Shown in pieces: positions 1 through 8,284 of a stretch of 64,000 nt of DNA. The notes below the pieces were generated by a model. That model saw nothing but the letters and a program-made list of their open reading frames with translations. It did not search any database and was not told where the DNA came from. Each line of letters begins with the position of its first letter. Within the stretch, counting starts at the first letter, position 1. The stretch comes from JBEIQE01 sp040376705 (GTDB lineage Bacteria; Pseudomonadota; Alphaproteobacteria; UBA2400): NCBI GenBank assembly GCA_040376705.1, contig JBEIQE010000011.1, positions 20,568 through 84,567 of the forward strand, given 5' to 3'. A program made the translations under genes and the position numbers.

Positions 1-505
1 TGAGCAGGCCGAGGGCAGGGGGGCAGTCGATAATAATGTAATCATAGCCGGGGCTGCTCATCTGGCGCTCTTCGGCAATACCGGCTCTGATGGCAGCGTC
101 TATGGCATTCATGCCGGCTTTTTCATAAGTAGTTGATTCCGCTTGGTCAAGATTACCCTTACGTAAAGCAGAGCGGAGGAAGTATTCGCGTTGGTCCTCT
201 GGCACCAGCTCAATTTCAGCGCCTGCGAGGTCGGAGGCGGCGGGGATGATGTCCATGCCCGGAATAGCGGTATGACGGATTGCGTCTTCCATCGGCACAT
301 CCCCAAACAGCACGGCGTAGCTGCCGGGGGTGCGCAGGTTCATCGGCACGCCCACGCCGGTGGAGGCATTGCCCTGGGGGTCGAGATCGACCAGCAGCAC
401 GCGCTTGCCCACCGCCGCCATGGCAGTCGCGAGGTTGATGGTGGTGGTGGTCTTGCCAACGCCGCCTTTTTGATTGGCTACGGCCAGAATACGTGGCTGC
501 TTCAT
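1..505 (-). CDS. parA: ParA/Soj chromosome-partitioning ATPase (3' end cut by window edge)
   Basis: This is the N-terminal 168 codons of a ParA-family ATPase that runs off the left edge. It begins MKQPRILAVANQKGGVGKTT, giving the deviant Walker A motif KGGVGKTTT at about residues 11-19, followed by VLLVDLDPQGNAS, the Walker A' region. ParA binds DNA without sequence specificity and moves ParB-parS complexes to segregate the origin region. It starts only 6 bp beyond the rsmG stop codon on the same strand, the usual alphaproteobacterial rsmG-parA-parB order, so parB is expected just outside the window. The three parS sites inside rsmG support this role. Confidence 0.96.
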   Translation of the reverse strand, partial: MKQPRILAVANQKGGVGKTTTTINLATAMAAVGKRVLLVDLDPQGNASTGVGVPMNLRTPGSYAVLFGDVPMEDAIRHTAIPGMDIIPAASDLAGAEIELVPEDQREYFLRSALRKGNLDQAESTTYEKAGMNAIDAAIRAGIAEERQMSSPGYDYIIIDCPPALGLL

Positions 506-511
506 GGTGAA

Positions 512-1126
512 TTACCCCCGCGGACTAATATCGTCGAGGCGGACGATAGCACCGTCTGGGGAGGTCAGGCTAGGGCTATGTTTCATGTGAAACACCCAAT
601 CGGCCTCGGCGTCCTTAACTTCCTGCTCCCAGTTGCCGCCTTTAAGGAAGAGGGCGCTGCCACCAGCCTTCAGGTGGCGGGCAGTATAGGGCAAAAGCTC
701 GGTGAGTGCGGAGAGGGCGCGGGCGGTGACCACATCAGCGCCGAGGGCAGAGGCGGCCTCGATGCGGACGTTATGCACGGTCACAGGCGTCTTAGTTTCA
801 CGTGAAACATGCTGCATGAAGATGGACTTGCGCTGGTCGCTCTCGATCAGGTGCACATCCGGCACGCCGAGGATGGCCAGCACGAGGCCGGGGAAGCCTG
901 CGCCAGCCCCCATATCCACCAGCCGCTGGGTCCCCGGTGGGAGCAGGGGATAGAGCTGCGCACTATCGAGCAGGTGGCGGGTCCAGAGCTCGGGGATGGT
1001 TTTGGGGCCGACGAGGTTGATCTTGGGCTGCCATTCGGCCAGCAGCTCGGCATAGCGCTGGAGCTTGCCCAGTGTTTCATGTGAAACATAATCGGCGGTG
1101 CGCTTGATGAAGTCGGCTTTGCTCAT
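512..1126 (-). CDS. rsmG: 16S rRNA (guanine-N7) methyltransferase RsmG (GidB)
   Basis: RsmG methylates the N7 of G527 in 16S rRNA using S-adenosylmethionine. The 204-residue protein has the family N-terminal helix region ending KINLVGPKTIPELWTRHLLDSAQL and the SAM-binding motif VDMGAGAGFPGLVLAI. I chose ATG at 1126, giving MSKADF, because it matches the usual family N-terminus. A GTG at 1147 would add seven residues. The coding sequence carries three parS-like 16-mers, and two of them are read in different frames (VSHET and VFHMKH), so part of its sequence is constrained by ParB binding. Its upstream neighbour is a prepilin gene rather than mnmG. Confidence 0.95.
   Translation of the reverse strand: MSKADFIKRTADYVSHETLGKLQRYAELLAEWQPKINLVGPKTIPELWTRHLLDSAQLYPLLPPGTQRLVDMGAGAGFPGLVLAILGVPDVHLIESDQRKSIFMQHVSRETKTPVTVHNVRIEAASALGADVVTARALSALTELLPYTARHLKAGGSALFLKGGNWEQEVKDAEADWVFHMKHSPSLTSPDGAIVRLDDISPRG
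579..594. promoter_or_regulatory. parS: parS centromere site 1 (inside rsmG)
   Basis: TGTTTCATGTGAAACA differs from the bacterial parS consensus TGTTTCACGTGAAACA at one base. It is read in rsmG as VFHMKH, a different frame from the other two sites, which argues for selection on the DNA motif rather than on the protein. Confidence 0.82.
794..809. promoter_or_regulatory. parS: parS centromere site 2 (inside rsmG)
   Basis: AGTTTCACGTGAAACA contains the full 14-bp palindromic parS core GTTTCACGTGAAAC. It is read in rsmG as VSRET. This is the best match of the three to the ParB-binding consensus. Confidence 0.88.
1073..1088. promoter_or_regulatory. parS: parS centromere site 3 (inside rsmG)
   Basis: TGTTTCATGTGAAACA is identical to site 1, with one base off consensus. 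It is read as VSHET near the N-terminus of rsmG. Confidence 0.82.
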
Positions 1127-1174
1127 GGGCGAGGAATTAACACGCACAGGCGGGGTAGGGCAAATGTATAAATG

Positions 1175-1750
1175 CTACCGGACGAAAGCAAAAGTCACGT
1201 AATGCGAGTTACTGTCTGTGGGGTCGGCCGGTGAGGCACAAAGCGCGGTTGTGTCCGGCGAAACGGGCAGAGTTGTATAGAGCGTACCATCTGCACTGGC
1301 GTTGATGAGGTTGGTCTGATCCCTGAAGCGCGAGGTGACACGCGATATAAGGTTTATGCACATGCTCTTATTCAGACTGTAGAAGGTGAGCCCCACAAAG
1401 GACGGCTGTATCTCGATTATCAGCGGGTTCCAGCCGTCTTGCGCTGTGCCGATGGGATGCATGGCAACAACGCCGGTCACCTTGAACCCATCAACCCCGC
1501 TAAGCAGCATAGTTGTGAGATCACCCGTAAGCGTGTGATTGCCCGGCGCCAACTCGGGCGGGAAAATACGGCGCGCATTCTGCACCACTGTTAAAGTGCC
1601 TGTTACAGCCTGATTCAGCTTCATATTCTGCTGCACTGATACAGCCGCCACCCAGATACCACCGATAACCAGGCCAACCACGCCCAGCACAATTGCAGCT
1701 TCAACCAAATTAAAGCCGCGCGTAGCCTGAAGACGTGAAGAACTCATCAT
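1175..1750 (-). CDS. Type IVb-like prepilin, family member 1
   Basis: This 191-residue protein has a short basic leader ending in G12. It is followed by the class III prepilin motif FNLVEAAIVLGVVGLVIGG, with the conserved Glu at +5, and one hydrophobic helix. After the helix it has the LNQAV...VVQNARRIFP segment typical of PilS/TcpA-type pilins. Two cysteines (SMCINL and ALCASP) sit where the D-region disulphide is expected, and the chain ends in a beta-strand-like YVTFAFVR. It probably is cleaved by a prepilin peptidase and assembled into a pilus or pseudopilus. It stands alone between rsmG and an unrelated gene, with no assembly gene nearby. Eight relatives occur in this window. Confidence 0.85.
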   Translation of the reverse strand: MMSSSRLQATRGFNLVEAAIVLGVVGLVIGGIWVAAVSVQQNMKLNQAVTGTLTVVQNARRIFPPELAPGNHTLTGDLTTMLLSGVDGFKVTGVVAMHPIGTAQDGWNPLIIEIQPSFVGLTFYSLNKSMCINLISRVTSRFRDQTNLINASADGTLYTTLPVSPDTTALCASPADPTDSNSHYVTFAFVR

Positions 1751-1840
1751 CCACTTAACCTTAGCTAAAAGCGCAACCCTGACAATAACAAAAAGCAGCT
1801 AAAACCGGGATAAAATATATTACACGTATTAGTAGTCAGC

Positions 1841-2344
1841 CTAACGCCGCGGGATAGGCACGCCCGCACAATGATTATTCATCACACCCAGGGCACGACT
1901 GTTCAGTGCATCAAAGCCTGCGGCATCATCAACGCCCGCCCGCTTGATCTGGGCAAGACGCATAAGAATGTCACGGTTCTCGGCGCAGGCAAAGCTGTCG
2001 GGCTTGTCAGCCTGCGCTTCAAGGCGGGTCACATCCTTATTCCAGGCGGCAGCGCAGCCCTTGAGCAGCAGGTTGCCCTCGGCGGGTGTATTATGCATCG
2101 CTTCAATAGCGGCGCGCTCGGCCGCAGGTTTGCTGGAAAAGCTAACACTATAAACAGTGCCGGCAAAAGCAGCACTGCAAGCCATGTCTTCCGGCGACAT
2201 CGCCTTAACAGGTGCGAACACAACCTCGGGTGCTTTAGAGAGGTTATTGAAGAGAGAGACAAGCAAAGCCACTGAACCAACGACAGAGGCAACAGCCAGA
2301 CCAACTGCAATTTTTACAGGACGTGGGGTAGGGGATTTGCTCAT
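1841..2344 (-). CDS. Membrane-anchored periplasmic protein of unknown function
   Basis: I do not recognise this 167-residue protein. One transmembrane segment is visible at about residues 11-31 (KIAVGLAVASVVGSVALLV), with a basic N-terminus inside, so the rest is probably periplasmic. It has four cysteines (DMACSA, KGCAAA, FACAEN, NHCAGV), which could form two disulphides. The ATG at 2344 has GGAG six bases upstream. It lies between two prepilin genes, in the same direction as the first. A role connected to the pilins is possible, but only by position. Confidence 0.65.
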   Translation of the reverse strand: MSKSPTPRPVKIAVGLAVASVVGSVALLVSLFNNLSKAPEVVFAPVKAMSPEDMACSAAFAGTVYSVSFSSKPAAERAAIEAMHNTPAEGNLLLKGCAAAWNKDVTRLEAQADKPDSFACAENRDILMRLAQIKRAGVDDAAGFDALNSRALGVMNNHCAGVPIPRR

Positions 2345-2519
2345 TCATAACTCCATCAGTAAAGACGCCGGATAGCAGCATATCGAGATCGCCCAAAACA
2401 AGAAAAAAAACTCCAGCCATGGTAAAGCCCAGTACCTGTAACCCTGCAAAAAGCTCTATTTTTGATAAAAGCCGAGAAATAATTAAAGCATCGGCCATAA
2501 AATCTGCATAAACTAAATT

Positions 2520-3230
2520 ATGCTTCGCTTGGATATCTCTCGCCCTGATTGCACCAATCCTGCAAAAGGCGCGCAGTACAGGCCCTGCCGCCGAAAAGGC
2601 TTCAACCTTGTAGAAGCTGCGATTGTGCTTGGTGTTATCGGCCTTGTTATTGGCGGTATATGGGTAGCCGCCTCATCCGTACAAAGAGAAATACGGCGCA
2701 CAGCTTACGCAGAGCTCCTCCTCGATTTGCGCTCACGTGTTGCTGAAACATGGCGTGGCATGCCCATTCCGCCTAGTGGCGCAGTACTAATGCCGCTTAC
2801 AAATACATTGTACCCGGCAGAGTCGCTTTTAGCGGTCTCTAGCATGTCGGCGACCGACAGAGATAAATGGGATTGGGCTATCTCATCTGATGCTCACGTC
2901 TATAAGCACCCAGCAGGCATATATGGCGGAGTAGCGGTTTTCACCGGCAGCCCTGATACGCTAAGCTATGGCATAGGTTATGTTGATAGGGCCGATTGCG
3001 TATGGTTAGCCACAAGTGCAGCCCGCATCACGCCTTATGAAGGCGGCGTATACGCCAGCAATCCTGCCAATTCCAATAGCGGCAGAATCATAATTGCCGT
3101 TGGTGGGAGTTATTATCAGTACGTGTTTGATCGTGAATCGCCAGATCAGGCAGCTATGGCTACATGGGCCGCCGTAGGCTGTGAGGCTGGCGCAACCAAC
3201 GTTTTCATATTCCAGGCTGGGCGGCCATAG
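2520..3230 (+). CDS. Type IVb-like prepilin, family member 2
   Basis: This 236-residue member has an unusually long leader of 27 residues ending RRKG. It then has FNLVEAAIVLGVIGLVIGG and the WVAASSVQ continuation shared with its relatives. The mature region is unlike the others. It keeps a first cysteine in RADCVWLAT, a second in VGCEAG, and ends with the strand-like NVFIFQAGRP. No better start codon was seen downstream that would keep a leader of normal length. It is followed by about 200 bp without a gene and then by member 3 in the same direction. Confidence 0.82.
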   Translation: MLRLDISRPDCTNPAKGAQYRPCRRKGFNLVEAAIVLGVIGLVIGGIWVAASSVQREIRRTAYAELLLDLRSRVAETWRGMPIPPSGAVLMPLTNTLYPAESLLAVSSMSATDRDKWDWAISSDAHVYKHPAGIYGGVAVFTGSPDTLSYGIGYVDRADCVWLATSAARITPYEGGVYASNPANSNSGRIIIAVGGSYYQYVFDRESPDQAAMATWAAVGCEAGATNVFIFQAGRP

Positions 3231-3438
3231 TTTATCGCGCAAATAAAGCTGAATTAGGGCTTCAAACGGCCCTGTGCTTGTTAGGTTATGGGGCTAACCC
3301 GCTGATCGTCGAACGGCTGGGGACAACCAAGGCCTAGAAACTAATTATTAACTCCTACGATATCAAATAATGAGGCTTATAGCTTCGTTATCGTATGGGG
3401 GTTAAGGGCTAGAACTGCAGCAGGCAATAAAGCAGCGT

Positions 3439-3957
3439 ATGCGCAAAGGCTTCAACCTCGTTGAAGCGGCAATCGTGTTGGGTGTCATCGGCCTAGTCAT
3501 CGGCGGCATTTGGGTTGCGGCCAGCGCAGTGACCCGAAATCAGAACCTGAATGCATTTATGCAAGAAGTGACGCTGATAATCGAAGATATCGGAAATAAC
3601 TTCAAGCACATCACCACAACAAGAAATTCTGCGGCTATGCACAATTATCTTATGGCCAAGGGCTTCTATCCCAGCACTAGCACCAATGATCAGCGGCTTG
3701 GACCAAACGCTACTGTATCTTGGTACTGGGATAAAAGCAGTAGTCAACCCGCTCCTCTTGTCATAATCCTAGGAAATATTGACAAAGGATACTGTCAAAT
3801 ATTGGGAAATAGGTTGCAAGCTTACTTAGTTGATGGCCCACATCCGACAAAAAATAGCGCTATTATGCCTAAGCAAACGATTATTCAACAAGCAATAACG
3901 GATTGCCTTAATAATGGCTGGTTGCAACTAAACTTATCCGCTGTTGCAACTAACTGA
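3439..3957 (+). CDS. Type IVb-like prepilin, family member 3
   Basis: This 172-residue protein has a minimal leader, MRKG, then FNLVEAAIVLGVIGLVIGG with Glu at +5. The mature domain is shorter than in its relatives. It carries a cysteine pair (GYCQILG and ITDCLNN) followed by the C-terminal strand WLQLNLSAV. The shared N-terminal block uses different synonymous codons from the neighbouring member 2, so the two are not a fresh duplication. The second half of the gene is noticeably richer in A and T than the flanking housekeeping genes. Confidence 0.84.
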   Translation: MRKGFNLVEAAIVLGVIGLVIGGIWVAASAVTRNQNLNAFMQEVTLIIEDIGNNFKHITTTRNSAAMHNYLMAKGFYPSTSTNDQRLGPNATVSWYWDKSSSQPAPLVIILGNIDKGYCQILGNRLQAYLVDGPHPTKNSAIMPKQTIIQQAITDCLNNGWLQLNLSAVATN

Positions 3958-4116
3958 TGCAACCTGATCTGACTTACCCGGCTCGGGCGGCTTCCTGAGC
4001 CTGCCGCAGTATTTAGTCTGTTGGGCATAACGGAACGCGCGCTGCTTACGTAGCTAAGCCTGCCGCGTCTTGATAACCCGGTTGGCGTTACCACCTAATT
4101 ACAAAACAAGAGAATG

Positions 4117-4551
4117 TCACGCAGCCCTACGCTTGCTCGGCTTGAGTAGTTTCTCGGCGCGGCGGCCATGCTTGGGCTTAGCCTTTGAGAGACGCGCAAG
4201 GTTAAACCGGCGGCTGATACGGCGCGTTACATTGATCGCCAGAAGCAAGGCCACTACCAATGCGAAGCCACCGCAGGCCATGAAGATAAAATCCCAATCC
4301 GCAGTGCTGTGCAGGTTGGTGCCCAGCAACTCCCGCAGCTGATCGGCGGTCACGCCGCGCTTTAGCTCGGCGTTGGTCTCATCCAGCCACTCAAGCAGAT
4401 TGGTCAGGTTCTCGCCGTTGCGGAAAATGCGGTCAGTCAGATAGCTCATGAGTAACGCCAAAAACGTTACGATGAGCAGCATACCGGCATCGACCCTGCT
4501 GAAACCGGCTCTGCTAAAGCCTGCGCGGAAATTGCGCTTGTTGTTATTCAT
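4117..4551 (-). CDS. Small two-helix membrane protein, unknown function
   Basis: This 144-residue protein is not recognised. Two transmembrane segments are visible, about residues 23-37 (GMLLIVTFLALLMSY) and 85-105 (FIFMACGGFALVVALLLAI). An acidic linker separates them, and a strongly basic tail (KAKPKHGRRAEKLLKPSKRR) should lie in the cytoplasm. The N-terminus holds a small duplication, RAGFSRAGFSR. I chose ATG at 4551 because GAGG lies six bases upstream; an upstream GTG at 4572 is less likely. It lies among prepilin genes, but nothing in the sequence ties it to pili. Confidence 0.65.
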   Translation of the reverse strand: MNNNKRNFRAGFSRAGFSRVDAGMLLIVTFLALLMSYLTDRIFRNGENLTNLLEWLDETNAELKRGVTADQLRELLGTNLHSTADWDFIFMACGGFALVVALLLAINVTRRISRRFNLARLSKAKPKHGRRAEKLLKPSKRRAA

Positions 4552-4894
4552 AATATCCTCGTTGTATCGCACTTATAAAAATGCCCTTCTTGCGCTTAAT
4601 AAGCACGGGGCCTTCCCTTTAAGTTAGGCCGAAAGCATTAAGGAAAAGTCACACACTTGATGCGCGGTAAGCCTGTAACAATAATTATTATGCGGGATTT
4701 AACCGAGATTAGAGCCGCAACTAGGGCAAAACTACATTGCCTTTTAAACGCGCCCGCTTACCGATGATTGATATGGAACATCAATACCGCCGCTTTGAGT
4801 AATTTGCACGATCTCTGCCTGATAAAGGAAATAAAGTATTAACCTAAGCAACTGTAACAGTAAATCTGAACGCTTAGAATAAGGCCAAACCCGA
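4552..4894. other. Intergenic region between divergent genes 4117 and 4895
   Basis: About 340 bp of rather A+T-rich sequence separates the divergent small membrane-protein gene and prepilin member 4. It must hold both promoters. I see no convincing coding frame, RNA gene or strong hairpin. Confidence 0.5.
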
Positions 4895-5506
4895 ATGTCC
4901 GGCAGAATAATGAGAACAAGAAACGGTTTCAGCCTCGTCGAGGCAGCAATTGTACTCGCAGTGGTCGGTCTGGTGATTGGTGGCATCTGGGCTGTCTCTG
5001 CGCAAATACAGTACTCGCGGAAACTCACCGAAACAGAGCAGGGCCTTTACTACTACGCCAACCAGATCGGCACGCTTATCACCTCCAAACAGGCAGTGGA
5101 GGCTGGCTGCAATGGCGCCAACTGTAACTTGCATAATGTTCTAGCATCGCTGCAAACACCGCCGGGCTGGACGCTCAAGCCGGGAGAAAGGCCACGCGAC
5201 CCGTTCAACAACATGATCTATTCGGAGCTCTCTCAATCCAACCCTGCAACAGGCCGCATCGGCGGGCTCTTTACACTGGGGTATTCGTGGCAAACCATAT
5301 CGGACCGATATGTCTGCGCGCGTATAAAATATTTCATGGTCACTAAAATCGGCCGCTCCTATCTACCGCATGGAGCTACGCCAGGCTGCTCGCAGTACAA
5401 TCATGACCCGAGTGGCGCGAGCGTGGATTTCTACTATGAAAATTGCTGCACCGGCACTGTGGCGGGTGAGGTCGGCGCTTACTTCCACTTACCCAGCCTG
5501 AACTGA
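4895..5506 (+). CDS. Type IVb-like prepilin, family member 4
   Basis: This 203-residue protein has an 11-residue leader ending RTRNG and then FSLVEAAIVLAVVGLVIGG, a slight variant of the family block. It is the richest in cysteine of the family: a C-x5-C pair (AGCNGANC) comes early, with RYVCAR, PGCSQY and a CC pair (YENCCTG) towards the end. Its fold may therefore have more disulphides than its relatives. It ends in a strand-like AYFHLPSLN. An alternative ATG at 4910 would shorten the leader to six residues. It converges with mnmG. Confidence 0.82.
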   Translation: MSGRIMRTRNGFSLVEAAIVLAVVGLVIGGIWAVSAQIQYSRKLTETEQGLYYYANQIGTLITSKQAVEAGCNGANCNLHNVLASLQTPPGWTLKPGERPRDPFNNMIYSELSQSNPATGRIGGLFTLGYSWQTISDRYVCARIKYFMVTKIGRSYLPHGATPGCSQYNHDPSGASVDFYYENCCTGTVAGEVGAYFHLPSLN

Positions 5507-5516
5507 GCAAAGCTAC

Positions 5517-7379
5517 TTACGCAGCCTTGCGCTTAACGTGGCGGAGCAGGGCGATAAGCGCAGCCGGGGTCATGCCGGGAATGCGCGAAGCGGCGCCCAG
5601 TGTCGCTGGGCGGTTTTTCTCCAGCTTCAACTTCAGCTCGGCTGAAAGATTACCGATGTTGCCGTAGTTAAGCGCGGCCGGCAGCTCGAGCTGCTCTTCA
5701 CGGCGATAGGCGGTGATGTCTGCCTCAGCGCGTTCGAGATAGCCGGCATAACGGCCATCAATTTCGATCTGCTCCAGAATCTCGGGCGAGAAACCCGCCA
5801 GCGCCGGCCAGATGGATTTGATCTGCTCCAGCGATACATCCGGATAACGCAGCAGCTCAAGCGCACTACGGCGCACACCATCCAAATTCACCTGCACGCC
5901 AAGCGCCACCAGCTCGTTAGGCGATTTGGCGTCCTGCTGCGCAATAGCGCGGGCGTTTTCAATCTCGGCCTTCTTGGCGGCCCAGCTGGCAGCGCGAACA
6001 GAACCAACACAACCAAGCTCAAGGCCGATATCAGTCAGGCGCTGATCGGCATTATCTGCGCGCAGGATGAGGCGGTATTCAGCGCGCGAGGTGAACATGC
6101 GGTACGGCTCGGGCGCGCCGTGGGTCATCAGGTCGTCAATCAACACACCGAGGTATCCTTCGGCGCGGTCGAGTGCGAAGGGCGTGTAGGTGCTGGTCTC
6201 AGAGCCCGCCAGCAAGGCTGCGTTCAGGCCGGCAAGCAGGCCTTGTGCTGCAGCTTCTTCATAGCCCGTGGTGCCATTAATCTGCCCTGCCATGAACAGA
6301 CCGGCGAGATGCTTTGACTCGAACGAGCTTTTAAGGGCGCGCGGGTCGCAATAGTCATACTCAATCGCGTAACCATGGCGCAGGATCACGCAGTTCTCAA
6401 GACCCGGCATGGCACGCACCAGCTGGTCCTGCACATCGCGCGGCAGCGAAGTTGAAATGCCATTGGGGTAAACAGTGGGGTCATCCAGCCCTTCCGGCTC
6501 AAGGAAAATCTGGTGACGGTCCTTCTCGGCAAAGCGCACCACCTTGTCCTCAATCGACGGGCAATAGCGCGGGCCGGTGGATGAGATCTGGCCCGAGTAC
6601 ATAGGCGCGCGGTGCAGGTTGGCCCTGATCGCCGCATGCGCCTTCTCGTTGGTATAGGTAATACCACAGGCAATTTGCGGCACGGTGATATGCGAGGTCA
6701 GGGTAGAGAAGGGCGTGGGCGGCGCATCACCCTGCTGCATCTCAAGCACCGACCAGTCAATGGTGCGGCCATCTAGCCGCGGGGGCGTGCCGGTTTTAAG
6801 GCGGCCCATGGGCAGACCGAGGCGCTCCAGGGTTTCGCCAAGTTTAATCGACGGATTCTCGCCATAGCGGCCGGCTGACTTCTGCTCTTCGCCCACATGG
6901 GTAACTCCGCGCAGGAAGGTGCCGGTGGTAATGACCACGGCTTTGGCCGGTATCTCTCGGCCATCCGCACACACAAGACCAGCGATGCGGTTGTTCTTGA
7001 TGATCAGGTCAGCCGCCTCACCCTCAACAATCGTGAGGTTGGGGGTGTTCAGCAGCTCGGCCTGCATGGCTTCGCGATACAGCTTGCGGTCAATCTGCGC
7101 GCGCGGACCGCGCACGGCTGGCCCCTTGCTGGCGTTGAGCACCCGGAACTGGATGCCCGCCTTATCTGCCACGCGCGCCATGATGCCATCGAGCGCATCA
7201 ATCTCGCGCACGAGGTGGCCCTTGCCGAGACCACCAATAGCCGGGTTGCAGCTCATCTCGCCGATGGTGGCAAACTTGTGCGTCACAAGGGCAGTGCGCG
7301 CGCCCATGCGTGCCGAAGCCGCCGCAGCTTCGCAGCCCGCATGCCCCCCACCGATGATGATGACGTCAAATTCGCTCAT
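5517..7379 (-). CDS. mnmG: tRNA uridine-5-carboxymethylaminomethyl modification enzyme MnmG (GidA)
   Basis: MnmG is the FAD-dependent partner of MnmE in forming 5-carboxymethylaminomethyl-uridine at tRNA wobble position 34. The 620-residue protein starts MSEFDVIIIGGGHAGCEAAAA, with the dinucleotide-binding glycines. It has the family signatures MSCNPAIGGLGKGHLVREID and GYEEAAAQGLLAGLNAAL, plus the helical C-terminal domain. ATG at 7379 is the correct start; a longer reading adds 29 unlikely residues. Its partner mnmE lies about 2.8 kb upstream on the same strand, separated by inserted genes on the opposite strand. The cluster rsmG-mnmG-mnmE is therefore broken up here. Confidence 0.98.
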   Translation of the reverse strand: MSEFDVIIIGGGHAGCEAAAASARMGARTALVTHKFATIGEMSCNPAIGGLGKGHLVREIDALDGIMARVADKAGIQFRVLNASKGPAVRGPRAQIDRKLYREAMQAELLNTPNLTIVEGEAADLIIKNNRIAGLVCADGREIPAKAVVITTGTFLRGVTHVGEEQKSAGRYGENPSIKLGETLERLGLPMGRLKTGTPPRLDGRTIDWSVLEMQQGDAPPTPFSTLTSHITVPQIACGITYTNEKAHAAIRANLHRAPMYSGQISSTGPRYCPSIEDKVVRFAEKDRHQIFLEPEGLDDPTVYPNGISTSLPRDVQDQLVRAMPGLENCVILRHGYAIEYDYCDPRALKSSFESKHLAGLFMAGQINGTTGYEEAAAQGLLAGLNAALLAGSETSTYTPFALDRAEGYLGVLIDDLMTHGAPEPYRMFTSRAEYRLILRADNADQRLTDIGLELGCVGSVRAASWAAKKAEIENARAIAQQDAKSPNELVALGVQVNLDGVRRSALELLRYPDVSLEQIKSIWPALAGFSPEILEQIEIDGRYAGYLERAEADITAYRREEQLELPAALNYGNIGNLSAELKLKLEKNRPATLGAASRIPGMTPAALIALLRHVKRKAA

Positions 7380-7472
7380 AGCGGTGGGTATAGCGGGTTG
7401 AGGGGGGCGATTGCAAGAGTAGCTGGCGTAAGGTAACGTAAGGAAAGTTTGAAAAAACAAGGACACCCCGCC

Positions 7473-8282
7473 ATGAACCAGCCAGCCCCCGCCAAAGCCA
7501 ATATGGCCGTTATCGCCATCGCCACGCTCGCGGCCTTATGCGTGATCGGGTTCATGCTCTACGCCTTCAAAAAGCAGGAAGACCGGCAGGCCGCTATTAC
7601 CAAATGGGTGGATACCTACCCTGTAAACGCCATGGTGATTGCCAAACACCCCAATACCCGCGGACTGTTTAATGCCCACTTCATGCCGTATTACGACAAG
7701 GCCGGGCAGGACGGCATCGAGCGCGGGCAAATGGAGCTGCAGCAGATCTTTAATGTGAATTACCTCACCGATTATATCTGGACGGTAAAAGAAGGCGCGA
7801 TCAAAGACTATGTCGATACCCAGCTTGCGCTGATCGACCGGCTGGTAAAACTGCAGGGCAATGGCCCGGGTTTGTGCGAAGAGTATTTTGCCAATAGCGC
7901 GCTATTTGAGAAAGTGGATGCCACAGCGGGTGGGCGCTACTTCATTGAGTATATGCTGGCGTCAGAGCGTCTCATGCTCTCGGCCGAAGATGGCGTGACC
8001 TATAAAATCACCCCGCAACACCATAACTACATCCCTGCGCGCAACGCGGCGAGCAGCGCCTTCTGGCGCGAGTTCAGGGCGCTGCACCCCACACTCTCGC
8101 AAACACAGCTGCAGCAGGCAGCCGACCTGTTCGACCCGCTGCGCAGCTGTGCCGGCTATGCCGAATATCTACGCGCGCTGTCGAAAATGGATGTCGGGTT
8201 CCAGTCACTCTACTGGCGCTCGGCCATGGAGAAAGACCGTCCGCGCTTTGAAGCGATGCGCCGAGCCCGCGGATCCGAGTAA
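7473..8282 (+). CDS. Membrane-anchored protein of unknown function, next to a prepilin
   Basis: This 269-residue protein has one transmembrane segment at about residues 12-33 (AVIAIATLAALCVIGFMLYAF), and the remainder is probably periplasmic. I recognise no domain. The mature part is largely helical, with two cysteines (GLCEEY and RSCAGY). ATG at 7473 has AAGGA upstream; a TTG at 7449 is less likely. Its stop is two bases before the GTG start of prepilin member 5, which in turn overlaps the glycosidase-like gene. The three probably form one transcript, and this protein may act with that pilin. Confidence 0.68.
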   Translation: MNQPAPAKANMAVIAIATLAALCVIGFMLYAFKKQEDRQAAITKWVDTYPVNAMVIAKHPNTRGLFNAHFMPYYDKAGQDGIERGQMELQQIFNVNYLTDYIWTVKEGAIKDYVDTQLALIDRLVKLQGNGPGLCEEYFANSALFEKVDATAGGRYFIEYMLASERLMLSAEDGVTYKITPQHHNYIPARNAASSAFWREFRALHPTLSQTQLQQAADLFDPLRSCAGYAEYLRALSKMDVGFQSLYWRSAMEKDRPRFEAMRRARGSE

Positions 8283-8284
8283 CC

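Noticed and set aside
191..805. A 204-codon open frame across parA and rsmG on the plus strand
   Set aside because: It is antisense to two certain genes and rich in Gly/His as expected from a reverse-complement frame.
3231..3438. Possible prepilin remnant between members 2 and 3
   Set aside because: No trace of the N-terminal block or of a decayed frame was found in any frame.
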